64,000 nt of DNA, taken from Cynocephalus volans (taxonomy: Eukaryota > Chordata > Mammalia > Dermoptera > Cynocephalidae). Made by a program: the position numbers and the translations under genes. The stretch lies in contig NC_084463.1 of NCBI RefSeq assembly GCF_027409185.1, forward strand, positions 160,681,869 to 160,745,868, in the 5' to 3' direction. A model generated the notes under the pieces. The model was not told where the DNA came from. It searched no databases and saw only the letters and a program-made list of their open reading frames with translations. Positions 34,001 through 45,800 of this stretch are shown one piece after another; the stretch's first letter is position 1, and each line of letters starts with the position of its first letter.

Positions 34001-34555
34001 GTGGGTGGGACTACAGAGGCCCCACACTGATGCCCGGGGACGAATCATGATCCTTAGATTTATTGTTTGCTCTACACAGTGTCTTAACATTTTTTTGGTT
34101 TAGTTCACAGTATCTAAAAGTTAGCTGATTTTATGTTAAAATTCAGTGTCTGGCTTTGCTTCAAAAATTGGAAAGATCTGTTGACATTGGACCTGTGTTC
34201 CCACATACCAGCAATCTGCCCTAGCTGAGCAGAGGCTGCCCGCTTTGGAAGGCTGTGCAGTTAGCTGCAGTCCCCACCCCTCCCTGTTGTCCCTCAAAAC
34301 CAACGTCAGTCACCATTTATCATCAAGCCTGTGCTGTTGTTTCTCTCACAGTAAAGAAAAGTGAACTCTCTTTTCGTACCTATGTCTCTATCAAAAGTGG
34401 GAAAACAAAAATGGATCGAGAACATGGCACGTTTCAAGAAAAGTGGGAGCGAGCGTATTTCTTTGTGGAAGTAAAGAATAGCCCTGTGTGTTTAATACGT
34501 AACCAAACTTTGTGTCAAAAGAATACAACTTAAGGCGCCATTAAGAAGCAAACCA

Positions 34556-34718
34556 GGGCCGGCCTGTGGCTCACTCGGGAGAGTGTGGTGCTGATAACAC
34601 CAAGGCCACGGGTTCGGATCCCGTATAGGGATGGCTGGTAAGCTCAATGGTGAGCGTGGTGCTGACAACACCAAGTCAAGGGTTAAGATCCCCTTACCGG
34701 TCATCTTTAAAAAAAAAA
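34556..34718 (+). mobile_element. t-SINE dimer in the hAT relic
   Basis: GGGCCGGCCTGTGGCTCACT through TTACCGGTCATC and A-tail, flanked by AGAAGCAAACCA and a similar AGAAACAAAC.. copy. Confidence 0.9.
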
Positions 34719-36563
34719 AGAAACAAACAAACCATAGTAAGAATTTTGACTGGTATACAGAAAAGATGCGTGATGAAAAAGAACTTAAAAAAGGACTGAA
34801 CTTTCTTCAGCATTTATCATCAAATGCAAATAAAATAAGTGATACTGCTGTGAAATGCAGTTATGTAATGAGTGAAAAAATTGCCCAGGCAATTTTTTAC
34901 AGACGGTGAATTTATAAAAGACTGTCTACTGAGTGCAGCAGAAATCATGTGTCCTGAATAGAAACAAGCATTTGCAAACATAAGTCTAACTGGAAACACT
35001 GTTGCTCAGCGAGTAAAAGATATGACTGAGAACTTACGGGACAAGTTGTGAGAAAAAGTGAAATCATTTATGACATTTTCTATTGCAGTTGATGAGAGCG
35101 TATATAAATAATACAAGCCGGTTAATTATATTTATCCGTGGTGTTGATGAGAATTTTAACATCACTGAAGAACTTTTAGACATGGTACCCATGACAGACC
35201 CAACAACTGAAAATGACTTATTTTTGTATGTCGAGAAAAGTCTCAAAAAGTTTACTGTTGACTGGTCAAAATTAGTAAGCGTGACCAGAGATGGCACTCC
35301 TGCGATGGTCTGTGATAACACTGGACTTGTTGCAAAACTTAAATTCAAGGCCACAAAGCTTTGCAAGGGTGCAGAACTTAAATCCATTCATAGCATTATT
35401 CACCAGGAATTGCTTTGTACTAAAAAGTTAAAACTAGAACATGTCATGGAGATAGTGATTAACACAGTAAACTAGATACGCTCCTGTGCCTCCAACCACA
35501 GAAAATTTAGTGCTTTACTTGAGGAACTGGATGTACAATATGGTAATCTCCTTTACCATACAAAGGTAAGTGGCTTAGTCGTGGTATGATACTGAAGAGA
35601 TCTTTTGAGTTGACAAAAGAAATCGATTTGTTCATGTCTTCCAAGGGAAAATCCCTTCCTCCGCTCACCAGTGAAGACTGGATCAGAGACCAGGCCTGTT
35701 TAGTTGACATTACAAACCATCTAAACGCTTTGAATATTTCTCTGCAAAGGCATTCACAAGTAGTTACACAAATGTATGATTGAATTTGTTCTTTCCTAGT
35801 GAAATTGAGTCTTTGGGAAACTCATTTGGAGGTAAATAATCTGGCCCACTTTCCTATACTGAAATCAGTTTCCAGAAATGAAAATGATGGGTTAATCTAC
35901 ATCCCCCAAATTGTAGAGTTGAAGATTGAATTCCAGAAAAGGTTCTTTGATTTCAAATGTTACAAAAATGAACTCATGTTGTTTAGCTCACCTTTCTTGA
36001 TTAACATTGATAGTGTGAAGGAAGAATTACAAATGGAAGTTATTGGACTGCAGTGCAATACAGTACTGAAAATGAAATATGATGACATTGGAATACCAGA
36101 ATTCTACAAATACCTAGGCAAGTGTTTTGTTACCCTAGGTATTGAAACCATTGTGCAAAGATTCTGTCCATGTTTGGAAGCGCCTATGTCTGTGAACGGC
36201 TGTTTTCTGTTATGAAATTGAGTAAAAGTAAACTTTGCTCCCAGTTAAAGGGTACGAGATTGAATTCAGTATTACACATTGCAATTTGCAATATGAGACC
36301 AGACATTGACATATTGGTGCAGAAAAAAGTGTCAGGTTTCTGGTTCCAAGTCAAAGGGGTAACATTATGAAAGAAAATTTTAATAATTAAGGATTTCTAT
36401 TTTTCAATGTGTATTTTTAAATGCTTAACTTTGAAATATTCAATATTATAAATTTTATATTTTATTTGCTTACACTGTGGTTCAATAAAATTAAGTTTAA
36501 GTATTTTGGGTTATTTTTCTGGCATTTGATTTTTCATATACCTGGTCTGCTGAATTTATTTTT

Positions 36564-36738
36564 TTTTATTATTTTTTTTTTTTAAAAGATGACCGGTAAG
36601 GGGATCTTAACCCTTGACTTGGTGTTGTGAGCACCACGCTCAGCCAGTGAGCGAACCGGCCATCCGTATATGGGATCCGAACCCGGGGCCTTGGTGTTAT
36701 CAGCACCGTACTCTCCCGAGTGAGCCACGGGCCGGCCC
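36564..36738 (-). mobile_element. t-SINE dimer (antisense) in the hAT relic
   Basis: Target duplication TGCTGAATTTATTTTT (36548-36563 and 36739-36754). Almost consensus sequence, so young. Confidence 0.92.
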
Positions 36739-37088
36739 TGCTGAATTTATTTTTGTAACCTCCTTGGCCACCCAGCTTTAGTTTGAGACTTGTCTAATGG
36801 AGTTAGTCACTGTAAGATGTAGGAAAGCACCAAACCAAAGTGCTTTTTCCAGTTCTCTACTCACCACAGCATGGAAGACTTCTGTGACCAAATGAGTGGG
36901 GATGTTCCTCACACACCAAGCATGAAATCAGTTCTGCAGCCAGCACCAGCTGGGTGCCCTCTAATCCAATTCAGTTCTGACACTTTCTACCTGGAGATAG
37001 GGTCAGATCCCACATGTTGAGAGGTCAGCCCTACAAGACTGCTTCCCTCTTCAGATGCCAGTCACAAATCCAGGTCTCCATAACTTCT

Positions 37089-37242
37089 TTTTTTCTTTTT
37101 TTTTTTTTTTTTTTTGTCTTTTTGTGACCGGTAAGGGGATCCCGCGCTCAGCCAGTGAGCGCACCAGCCATTCCTATATAGGATCCAAACCCGCTGCACA
37201 CCCAAGCACTGCACTCTCCCAAGTGCGCCACGGGGCTGGCCC
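37089..37242 (-). mobile_element. t-SINE, GC-rich/dimer chimera (antisense)
   Basis: GTGACCGGTAAGGGGATCCC then CGCTCAGCCAGTGAGCGCAC: carries the 3' tip typical of the dimer subfamily on the body of the GC-rich subfamily. Flanked by ATAACTTCT copies. Confidence 0.85.
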
Positions 37243-38470
37243 AATAACTTCTGACCAACTGGCTGTAAACTGGGGAGCAATTACAGATTTGATTAATTTG
37301 CTAGAGTGACTCACAGAACTCGGAGAAACACTACTTAGGTTTACAGATGAACAGCCAGATGGAAGAGATGCACAGGGCAAGGCATGTGGGAAGGGGTACA
37401 GAGCTTCCATGCCCTCTCTGGGTGTGCCATCCTCCAGGAACTTTCACATGTTCCACTATCCAGAAGCTCCCAGAACTTAGTCCTTCGGGATTTTTATGGA
37501 AGCTCCTTTATGTAGGTTTGATTGATTAAATCACTGGCCACTGGTTTATTGACTCAACCTTCAGTCGGTCTCCCTTGTCCTCTCCCCAAAGGTGGGGGTG
37601 GGGAGGACTGAAAATTGCCAAGTCTCGAATCACGGGGTTGGTTCCTCTGGCTATCAGCCCCCATCCTGAGGCTATCTAGGGGTCCCCAGCCACCAGCCAT
37701 CTCATTAGCATACAAAAAACAATCTAAACACTTTGGAGATTCCAAGGATTTTAGGAAACTGGATGAAGACCAAATATTATGCAGTTTCATAATTAGTTTT
37801 TATGCTTTTCTACTTGTCTCAAGCCAGGGAAAAAGTGCTACCTGATGTCTTGAGTAAAAAATGTCTGTACTGTGGAATTTCTGTGGGTTCTTTAGCCAGG
37901 TTGTGCCAGTTATCAATTTATTGCCTTTCAACTCCAGATTCATCTTTCATTGCCCGCTCTCTGAAATGGGCCTGGGCCTTCTCTAACAACGTCCGGATTC
38001 AGCCCCGCAGCGGGGAGCCTCTGCCTTGTGCCCCTAGCTCAGCCCTGGGGGTAGCAGCTCCTCCTTGTACTTGCTATTTCTATATTTAGAATTTTCGTAC
38101 TTCTTACTAGTCAACTCCTCTTTACTCCAATTACCTGTTGTAGTTAATTCTTTATACTAAATCTTCCCTGTTCAAATTACTGTGTGGTTTCTCTTTCTTG
38201 ATTGTATCCCGACTGATACAGGTCCTATTTCTTATCTGTCTTGTAATTCCCCCAAAATAAAATATTTGGATTCTAGGCAACAAAGAGGATAAGTGTGCGC
38301 ATCCACAGGCCTTTGCCTTTCCCTGGGTCGGCAGGCACCTCCGGGGAAGCAGGTGTCCCTAGCACACATAAGTTACACTAATACAGACTGCTATTATGTT
38401 TATAATAGTTGGTTTAACAGATCACTGTTGTACTTCAGTTTTTTTTTATCTCCTCTGTTCATATCATCAC
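37243..38470. other. Intergenic, no gene recognised
   Basis: AT-moderate sequence without clear young repeats; possible old LTR or LINE remnants, not assignable by eye. Followed by a partial antisense t-SINE at about 38478-38530. Confidence 0.4.
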
Positions 38471-38477
38471 CATCTTT

Positions 38478-38530
38478 CTTTTTTTTGGCTGCTGACCAGT
38501 ATGGGGATCTGAACTCTTGACCATGGTGTG
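38478..38530 (-). mobile_element. Partial t-SINE monomer (antisense)
   Basis: GGCTGCTGACCAGTATGGGG then TGAACTCTTGACCATGGTGT. Confidence 0.65.
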
Positions 38531-38569
38531 CTTGAATTTTAAGCTAACTTGATGTCAGAAAAAAAATGG

Positions 38570-38730
38570 GCCGATTCAACAAATATTTGTTGAGAATGTA
38601 CCACGTGCAAAACCCTACTCTGAGGGCAAGCCATTCTTGTCACTTGTTCATTCCATGACCTTGAACTGGTCATCTTGTCCTCTGAACTTCACCTTGTTCA
38701 TCCATAAAATGAGGCTACTACCACATGTAT
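38570..38730 (+). mobile_element. L2/MIR relics
   Basis: 'caacaaatatttgttgagaatg' (L2-like end) followed by 'tgttcatccataaaatgaggc' (MIR-like). Confidence 0.5.
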
Positions 38731-39130
38731 TAGTTATCTATCGCTGCGTAAAAGTGTAATGGCTTAAACCAACAGATATTTATTCTCTCACTGATTTCTG
38801 TAGGTCAGGAATCAGAAAGGCTTAGCTGGAAGTTTTCAGCTCAGGATCTCTTAAGAGGTTGCAGTCTCGTTGTCATCTGGTGGTAGTGGCCTCATTACTG
38901 GGCTAGAGGATCCACATGCAGGGTGGCTCACTCACATGGCTGTTGGCCAAAGGCTCCAGTTCCCAGCTACATGGGCCTCTCCATAGGACTTCTTCCAACA
39001 CGGGAACTTACTTTCCCTGGGACAAGTGATAGACAAAAGATAGACACAGTATCTTTACAACCTAATCTTGGAAGTGATACTCCATCACATCTGTCATATT
39101 CTATTATAGGTCACTGTATTAACCATGTCT
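38725..39130 (-). mobile_element. MaLR/MLT1-like LTR remnant (tentative family)
   Basis: 'tattagttatctatcgctgcg', 'tggcttaaaccaacagatatttattc', 'gtgggcctctccataggac'-type phrases in the order of a common old mammalian LTR read in reverse. Family name is uncertain. Confidence 0.45.
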
Positions 39131-39741
39131 TTTATCTTCTATATTCTGATACTTTTACATCTGGGGCCTTGCTGACCCAGGAGGGACTGCCCTTCCCAAG
39201 GTTAGCCAATACCTAGGGATAGTAAACAGCTAGCTTGAGAATGTGCTTTTCAAACACAAACCAACCAATCCAGAGCCCACACGCCTAACAGCCTCCTTTA
39301 TCAAGCTCTCGTACTCCTGCCCTCATCACCCCAGGGCTAGGTACCAGGCAATTAGGGACAGCCCCTATGCCACAGAGCCTGCTGAAATTATTCAAACCAG
39401 CCAATGCTAATCCTGCTTATCCTGCCTTGCCCACCCCTCCCCTCTCAAACCACAGTAAAGGCTCTTGCCCTCAGTTCCCCCCCACCCCTGTCCCCAGACT
39501 GACCCCAGTGCTTCCACATGTCCCCACTCCCAGCCCTATGGCATGGCGTGCGTCCTCCTCTTGAGAGCCACAACAGACTCTTTTCAATGGTAATCATCTC
39601 CTGCTCTATTGGCCTTACTGCATCTCAAATTTTCTATTCATACATTATATTTTTGTCACATAGACTGACTCTGATACAATGTGGAAGGACTAACAGGATT
39701 TAAATAGCAGGAGGTAGGGAATCACAGGGGCCATTTTATTA

Positions 39742-39940
39742 TTTTACTTTTGGCAGGTGGCTGGTATGGGGATCAGAGTCCTTGACCTTGGTTCTATAAC
39801 ACCTTGGTGCTCTAAACAGCTGAGCTAACCGGCCAGCCTGTTTTTTGTTTGTTTTGGCGGCTGGCCTATGCAGGAATCAAGTCCTGGACCTTGGTGTTAT
39901 CAGCATCATGCTCTAACCAACTGAGCTAACCAGCCAGCCC
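39742..39940 (-). mobile_element. Two adjacent t-SINE monomers (antisense)
   Basis: First copy 39742-39839 (GGCAGGTGGCTGGTATGGGG .. GCTAACCGGCCAGCC), second 39840-39940 (GGCGGCTGGCCTATGCAGGA .. GCTAACCAGCCAGCCC). Each is one tRNA-like unit. Confidence 0.8.
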
Positions 39941-40129
39941 ATTGAGGTCATTTTACAGGCTGCCTACCATACCCTATGTCTTTCATGGGAGGATTAAATA
40001 AAAAGGGTAAATGAATGTAAAAGCCTCTCCTAGTGCAGTGATCCTAACACTCACTCAACAGAAGTACAGTCTGATTCCACAACTCAGATAACTAAGATAT
40101 GATCGCTGATACCCAGGGACTTAAAACCA

Positions 40130-40265
40130 GAAGGCAAACACTTGAGTTTGTCTACTCCTTTAATAAGTATTTCCCAAATGGCTGGACTAGACCAGGCATT
40201 TGTGTGCCTGAAGATTCAGTGATGAACAGACACATTGTGATCCTTGCACTCACAGCCTAGAAACT
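40130..40265 (+). mobile_element. L2-like remnant
   Basis: 'actagaccaggcatttgtgtg' and 'gattcagtgatgaacagacac' resemble the L2 3' region. Confidence 0.45.
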
Positions 40266-40600
40266 GTGAGTGGATCTTGTGTTGTAAAATCTCAGTTTAC
40301 CCTAAAACTTAGTGGCTCAAAACAGCCATTTTATTTTGCTCATGATTTTGTAGGTCAAGAATTTGGGAAGGTCTTGGATGGGCAGTTCTCTGTTGGAGTC
40401 TGTCATGTGGTTGCAGTGAGATGTCTGCTGGGGCTGCAGTCAATCTGAAGGCTCAGCTGGGCTGCTTGTCCATGATGGCTTATTCACATGGCAGCCATGG
40501 GTCCTGGTTTTAAGCTGGGAGTCAGGTGGGCTATCGAGGACCTCTCCAGCAAGGCAGTCTCATGGTAGTCAATAACAGAATCTGACAAAGTTGATGTCTC
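40266..40600 (-). mobile_element. MaLR/MLT1-like LTR remnant, cut by a younger LTR
   Basis: 'aaaacttagtggctcaaaacagcc', 'gaaggctcagctgggctgc', 'cattcacatggc..'-type phrases similar to the remnant at 38.7 kb. Ends at the target site of the LTR at 40605. Confidence 0.45.
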
Positions 40601-40604
40601 CCTC

Positions 40605-41097
40605 TGTAAGACCCGTGCTCCAAGCACAAATCCCACACGCCGGAGTGGCTTGCCTCACAAAGACCACAAGACAGAGACCACTGCAATAAACATGAGTTTT
40701 ATTATCCAGCATGCTGGGGCGCTTTGCCTTTTGGAAAAGCGGCCTCCCCCCTCTTTACATTTGAGTTTTTATACCCTTTCTTTGGACAAAGACTTTATTT
40801 ATGGTCAGGCTTAACAGGCTAGCACCCCGATAAGGGACTGTTTGATTTTTTTTACTCACCTGGGCTCTGCCAGGTGTCCTGAAGATAAGTGGGCTGGTTA
40901 GTCCTTGAGACCGGCTGGCCCCTGGAATGTGTGTCTAGTTCTGCTTTGACCTCTAAAAAGCTGTTTCACTTAACATATCTTTAGATATGTTTTCCTCAAT
41001 TTTAGTAAGTGCTTACAGGAACAATTTGTGCAGGCTAAGTTACATTTCAGGCAACAGTGCAGGTTAAAGTTACATTTTTCTATTACAATTTCCTACA
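40605..41097 (-). mobile_element. Solo LTR of a gammaretrovirus-like ERV
   Basis: 493 bp with TG..CA ends (TGTAAGACCC at the left, TTCCTACA at the right) and a perfect 4-bp target duplication CCTC (40601-40604 and 41098-41101), the class I size. On the reverse strand it reads TATAAAAACTC, then AATAAAAC, then a terminal region, i.e. U3-TATA-poly(A) signal-U5 order. No internal retroviral sequence adjoins it, so the provirus recombined to a single LTR. Confidence 0.8.
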
Positions 41098-41770
41098 CCT
41101 CCTCTGAAAACGTTTCCTTTGCTTTCCTCCTACCACACTGGCTGCTTTTTCTTAGCCTCCTTTCGGTTCTTTTTCACCTCCCACCTGCTAAACCCCAGGG
41201 CTCTGCTCTTCTCCATCTACACTCCTTCCCTTACTGCTCATTACTCTTGTCCCCTGGTTTTAAATTAGTCTTAATATGCTCCTAGCTCCCAAATTGTTAT
41301 TTCCTGCCAACCTCTCTCTCCTGCTTCCAAAACGGAGCTGCTGGTCCTGCAATTGAGGTGGCCTTGTCATTCCACCTGCGCAGCCTAGCTACCTCGGAAC
41401 TATCCTTGGTTTCTTTCTTCTCCATGCCCTGCAGCCACTGAATACTGTCTACTGGGTTTAGGGACTGGAGTCTCTGTTGACCTTTTGGTGGCATGATTAA
41501 GGGCAACTCTCAAAGCTACTAGACCATTCTCAAATGACAATTCTCAAAACCACTAGACTATTTACTCAGTGGGTATTGACTGTGCCACTGCTGCTGGTGA
41601 GATTGTGTTGAGATTGGGCGGCTGACTGACAAAAGAGAAAGACACAAATTATTACAAAGCAGAGTTCCAAAGGCACAATTACCGAGGCCATTTAGTGTAG
41701 GACAAGCAGCCTGGCACACTTCACCACGTGGTGAAGAGGTCAAATTTGGAGAAGCAGCAAAAGACATAGG
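41098..41770. other. Intergenic, no gene recognised
   Basis: C/T-rich unique-looking sequence on the left; no domain-bearing frame. MIR-like text begins near 41775. Confidence 0.4.
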
Positions 41771-41774
41771 GAAG

Positions 41775-41890
41775 ACCAGGCCTTGTCTCCTGACTGTCAC
41801 AGCCTCGCTGTGTGACCTCCAGCAACTTACTTCACTCGTCCTCAGTCTTTTAGTTTGTGAAATAGAGATATTAACCTCTGTCCTGCCTAT
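41775..41890 (+). mobile_element. MIR element
   Basis: 'gctgtgtgacctccagcaactt' then 'gtttgtgaaatagagatatt'. Confidence 0.7.
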
Positions 41891-41910
41891 TAATTAGAAA
41901 AAAAAATATG

Positions 41911-42079
41911 AGGGCCAGCCCGGGAGAGTGCGGTGCTGATAACACCAAGGCCACGGGTTCGGATCCCATATACGGATGGCCGGTTTGCTCACTGGCTGAG
42001 CGTGGTGCTGACAACACCAAGCCAAGGGTTGAGATCCCCTTACCGGTCATCTTTTATTTAAAAAAAAAAAAAAAAAAAA
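41911..42079 (+). mobile_element. t-SINE dimer with small 5' deletion
   Basis: AGGGCCAGCCCGGGAGAGTG lacks the usual GTGGCTCACT stretch; the rest of the dimer and A-tail are intact. Confidence 0.88.
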
Positions 42080-42380
42080 GTTTGTTGGAGGGATTCGAGT
42101 TAACTTTTTTTTTTCCTGTGAAGTTGAATTTAATTTAAAATTATTTTTAAAACAATAATCAATCACAATGTATATCGACAAAATAAAATTTAAAAAAAAT
42201 AAATAAAATAAAATTATTTTTAAAAAACATGGTTTATGAAAGTTTACAATAAAGTGGCATTAGTAAGACATTGTTAACGTTTCTATAAACATCAAATGTG
42301 AATATCTCCTTTCAATTTTCTGTTGTTTTTTAGTTATTTGCTTTGCTGGCTTGTTGGCACATTTTTTCTGTTCCTTGTTT

Positions 42381-42465
42381 TACTGGCGGCTGGCCGGTAC
42401 GGGGATCCGAACCCTTCAGCTTGGTGTTATCAGCACCACACTCTCCCGAGTGAGCTCACCAGCTT
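42381..42465 (-). mobile_element. t-SINE monomer (antisense)
   Basis: CTGGCGGCTGGCCGGTACGG ... CTCCCGAGTGAGCTCACCAG. Confidence 0.8.
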
Positions 42466-42594
42466 ACTTTGATAGTTTTAAATGTCAAGGAAAAACCCAC
42501 TTTAAAAATTGATACAGTGATAACACGTCTTGAATTTGCTATTAAATTTAAGACTGAGAACAAAGCCTAGGTTGATCCCTTAAGCAATCTAATT

Positions 42595-42690
42595 TGGGGG
42601 ACAGGAGTATTTGGCTGGTATGGGGATCTGAACCCTTGACCTTGGTGTAGCAAGGCTGCACTGCAACCAACTGAGCTAACGGCCAGGCCC
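42595..42690 (-). mobile_element. t-SINE monomer (antisense)
   Basis: TTTGGCTGGTATGGGGATCT .. ACTGAGCTAACGGCCAGGCC. Duplication GCAATCTAATTT (42583-42594 and 42692-42703). Confidence 0.85.
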
Positions 42691-42751
42691 TGCAATCTAA
42701 TTTTGAACTGTGCAATGTAGCTTGGTGTTTTGGGGAAAATAATACCAGAGT

Positions 42752-42862
42752 TGGGGGCTGGCTGGTTAGCTCACAGATAGAGGGTGGTGCTGATAACACC
42801 AAGGTCAAGTGTTCAGATCCCCTTACTGGCCAGCTGCCAAAAATAATAATAGTAATAATATT
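42752..42862 (+). mobile_element. t-SINE monomer
   Basis: GGGGGCTGGCTGGTTAGCTC ... TTACTGGCCAGCTGCCAAAA plus A/T-rich tail. Duplication AATACCAGAGT (42741-42751 and 42863-42873). Confidence 0.88.
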
Positions 42863-43192
42863 AATACCAGAGTGGGAGAAAATGCCTAAGAATCAAATAC
42901 AATTTAAACTATAAGTAGTGCAGCTAAATGGGACACCTGACAAAAGCACACACACAAAATCTCAGTTTTTCTTCAACAGAAGAACAAAGTAAAATGGCAA
43001 TAGACAATTTTGCTTAGCATTTCCCCAAAACTTCATCCCTAACAAGCCCAAAACAAGCTTAAAGAACCTAATGTCTGGAAATGATACTCTCCCTTGCCTT
43101 AGAGAGAACAGTCTATAATGTGAAAATTGCTCATATTCACAGGCTACCAGGATTCATATTATCTTTTAATTCTATTTTTCCACAAACTTTTT

Positions 43193-43358
43193 TTTTTTTT
43201 TTTAAAGATAACTGGTAAAGGGATCTTAACCCTTGACTTGGTGTTGTCAGCACCACGCTCTCCCAAGTGAGCCACAGGCCATCCCTATATAGGGATCCGA
43301 ACCTATGGCCTTGGTGTTATCAGCACCACACTCTCCTGAGTGAGCCACGGGCCGGCCC
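43193..43358 (-). mobile_element. t-SINE dimer (antisense)
   Basis: Target duplication TTCCACAAACTTTT (43179-43192 and, one base past the element, 43360-43373). Confidence 0.92.
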
Positions 43359-43679
43359 TTTCCACAAACTTTTTGAAGTACCCTCATATATCTAATTTGC
43401 CTTTTAATTTTATTTTACCTTATTTATTCTCTGTTTTCAAAATTTGCTCTTGAATTGCCTTTGCAACTGTATTAGCAGTCTTTTGAAGTTTGTATGCTTT
43501 TGAGTACAAGGGATCCCTCTCCTGTGTGTGCCAAAATGACTTCTGGAATGGTGGGGAGGGATCTTGAGGATACACGTATTTAAAAGAAAACCTGTGAAGT
43601 CGATGTGTTAACTTTAAAAGTCTGAACAATACCAAGTATAGGCGTGGAGGTGGAACAAGAACTCTCCTGTACTGATGGT

Positions 43680-44300
43680 GAGATGTGAAATGATACAATG
43701 GAGAATGATTTTGCTGTTTCTTAGAAAGTTAAAACATATACGTAGCACATGACTTAGCAGTCTCGCTTCTAATTATTTATCCAAGAGAAATAAAAACATA
43801 TCCACACAAAGACTTGCACAAGAATGTTCAGAGCAGTTTTATTCATAATAGCCCAACACTGGAAACATCCTAAATGTTTATCCCAGACGAATGGATAAAC
43901 AAATTGTTGTATATCCATACAATGAAATATTACTCAGCAATAAAAAGGAAAAAACTACTGACACATGCAACGACGTGAATGAATCAAAAATATGTTGAGA
44001 AAAAGAAGCCAGACACAAAAGACTGCATACGTTTCTGTATTCCATTTATATGAAATTCTTGAAAGCCACAACTAATCTAAAGTGGCAGAAAGCAGACCTG
44101 AGGTTGCCTGGCTGGGTGGTAGTAGGAGAAGTGATTGCAAAATGGCACAGGGAACTTTCTGGAGTGACAGAAATGTTCTCTATCTTGATGATGGTAGTGT
44201 TTACATTTGTCAAAGTTCATTGAACTGTTCACTTAAAATGGATCCATTTTATTGTATGTAAATTACATCTCTATAAAGTTTAAAGATAAAAAACTAAGAT
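43680..44300 (+). mobile_element. L1 3' fragment (sense)
   Basis: 'agcagttttattcataatagcc', 'gaatggataaacaaattg', 'caatgaaatattactcagcaat', 'tgtaaattacatctctataaag' follow the 3' UTR/ORF2 end of L1M elements in order. Confidence 0.85.
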
Positions 44301-44512
44301 GAGGTATTATCCAGCTGTTGTTGGTCATGTCCTTTCATGGCGAATCTCTGCAGACAGATCTTAGGGAAATAATAAGTTCCATGTTTCAAAGTTTGCAAGG
44401 CCATGGTCTTATTACCATAATAACTTGACATAGTCTTCGCAAGAACTGTACCAATAGACTCAGAACAAGGTGAGCCTGGAAAATTTGAGACTGCAAGTAA
44501 AGCAGGAAATTT

Positions 44513-44610
44513 GGGGGCTGGCTGGTTAACTCGGTTAGAGCGCAGCCTTGTAACGAGGTCAAGGGTTCAGTTTCCTGTAGGAGAAAAATAAGTAAATAAA
44601 TAAGAAAAAA
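44513..44610 (+). mobile_element. t-SINE monomer, internally deleted
   Basis: GGGGGCTGGCTGGTTAACTC, then GAGGTCAAGGGTTCAG and A-rich tail. Confidence 0.75.
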
Positions 44611-44699
44611 AAGTAAGAAGAAAAAGCAACAGAAGCCATACTAAGAAGGGCTCCCATTGACCAAAGCAAGAATATTTGAGCATCAAAGGAGATTATAGG

Positions 44700-44798
44700 G
44701 CAGGCCCGTGGCTCACTCGGGAGAGTGTGGTGCTGATAACACCAAGGCCACGGGTTCGGATCCCCTTACTGGTTATATTTAAAAAAAAAAAAAAAAAA
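44700..44798 (+). mobile_element. t-SINE, deleted dimer
   Basis: Head unit joined directly to the 3' tip (CGGATCCCCTTACTGG). Target duplication AAAGGAGATTATAGG (44685-44699 and 44799-44813), so the deletion predates insertion or arose at once. Confidence 0.9.
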
Positions 44799-45019
44799 AA
44801 AGGAGATTATAGGCCAAAATCAATGGACATACTATAAATCTGAAAAGTTATGAGTCCACTTTGATACACAAAAAGAGAAAAGGTTAATAACACATCTTGA
44901 AAGAAGGTGATTGGAATGGAATGTATTCTTCTTGATTCTTACACTAAGTCATATTGGTATTATTGATTCATTTACTATATGGAACTATATAGATGAAATA
45001 AGTGTAAATAAACTCAATT

Positions 45020-45800
45020 TCCACTTCCAGCAAAGGTAGGATAACAAGAACAGGATTTACTATGCCACCTGAAACAACTAAAACGCCAGACAAAATATAA
45101 GAACAGAAGTTTGTATGATTTTGATTATCAGGCAATGAAGAACTGTGAACCATAAGAGGCAGGGAAAATAACAAAGTGAGCTCTACAATTTCCCCAGCTT
45201 ACCGTCTACAGAAAATTTCCAGGCCACAGCACGGTGAAGGATACCCAGGCAGACGGAGCTAAAGATCACGTGGCAGAGAACTAGAAAGGGAAGAGAACCC
45301 TGGACATCTGCAGAGTTCTCGGATCTGCAGGTGAGTTCTGATCAGTGCATAAGTACATGGAAATTATCTGAAACCGAAGAAAGAGCTACCAGAAAGGATT
45401 AGAAAGAACAATCCTCAGAGATTACACAGGACTGTGGTCCAACCAGCCAGAACGGAAATGCTCATAATTCATGTGGAATCAGACAGAGTACCAGAAGGTT
45501 TTTGCCTAGGTTTGGGGGCAAAATTTGCACTAGATTAAATGCTGCTCTGATCTTACCTAAGAAAGCTTAAAAGCAAGATCCAAAAAGATCAAACTGTTTC
45601 CAAATTATGCAACTGCATTTTAGAACGAAGTTAAAGAATATTTATACTAATACAAAATATCTAGTATCCAAATAAAGTAAAATTCACAATGTCTGGAATC
45701 CAATAAAAAATTATCAGACACAGTTAAATATTTCATAGAAACAGTGAACTAAAGAGTTTATTATATAATGCTTAAATAGAGAACATCCTTTCAGAGATGA
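45020..45800 (+). mobile_element. L1M 5' region (sense)
   Basis: 'ccagacaaaatataag', 'caagatccaaaaagatcaaac', 'aaattcacaatgtctggaatcc' resemble the 5' UTR/ORF1 border of old L1M elements. Confidence 0.6.

Larger units (their letters stand above)
34090..36780 (+). pseudogene. Decayed hAT transposase, Charlie8 / GTF2IRD2 C-terminal type
   Basis: Broken reading frames give, in order: a BED-finger-like segment (EKWERAYFFVEV, CLIRN, about 34420-34500), a DDE-region segment (NNTSRLIIFIRGVDENFNIT, 35105-35164), VSVTRDGTPAMVCDNTG (near 35277), ALNISLQRHSQVVTQMYD (near 35730) and a hATC dimerisation end (FGSAYVCERLFSVMKLSKSK, from 36173). The pieces match the Charlie8-derived domain of GTF2IRD2. At least four frameshifts and several stops (e.g. 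TAG 35473-35475, TGA 35781-35783) break it. No GTF2I repeats occur upstream, so this is a transposon copy rather than a GTF2IRD2 pseudogene. Two t-SINEs interrupt it. Outer edges are approximate; I could not fix terminal repeats. Confidence 0.82.

Noticed and set aside
34255..36370. Functional GTF2IRD2-like gene
   Set aside because: At least four frameshifts and multiple stops, plus two SINE insertions; no GTF2I repeats upstream.
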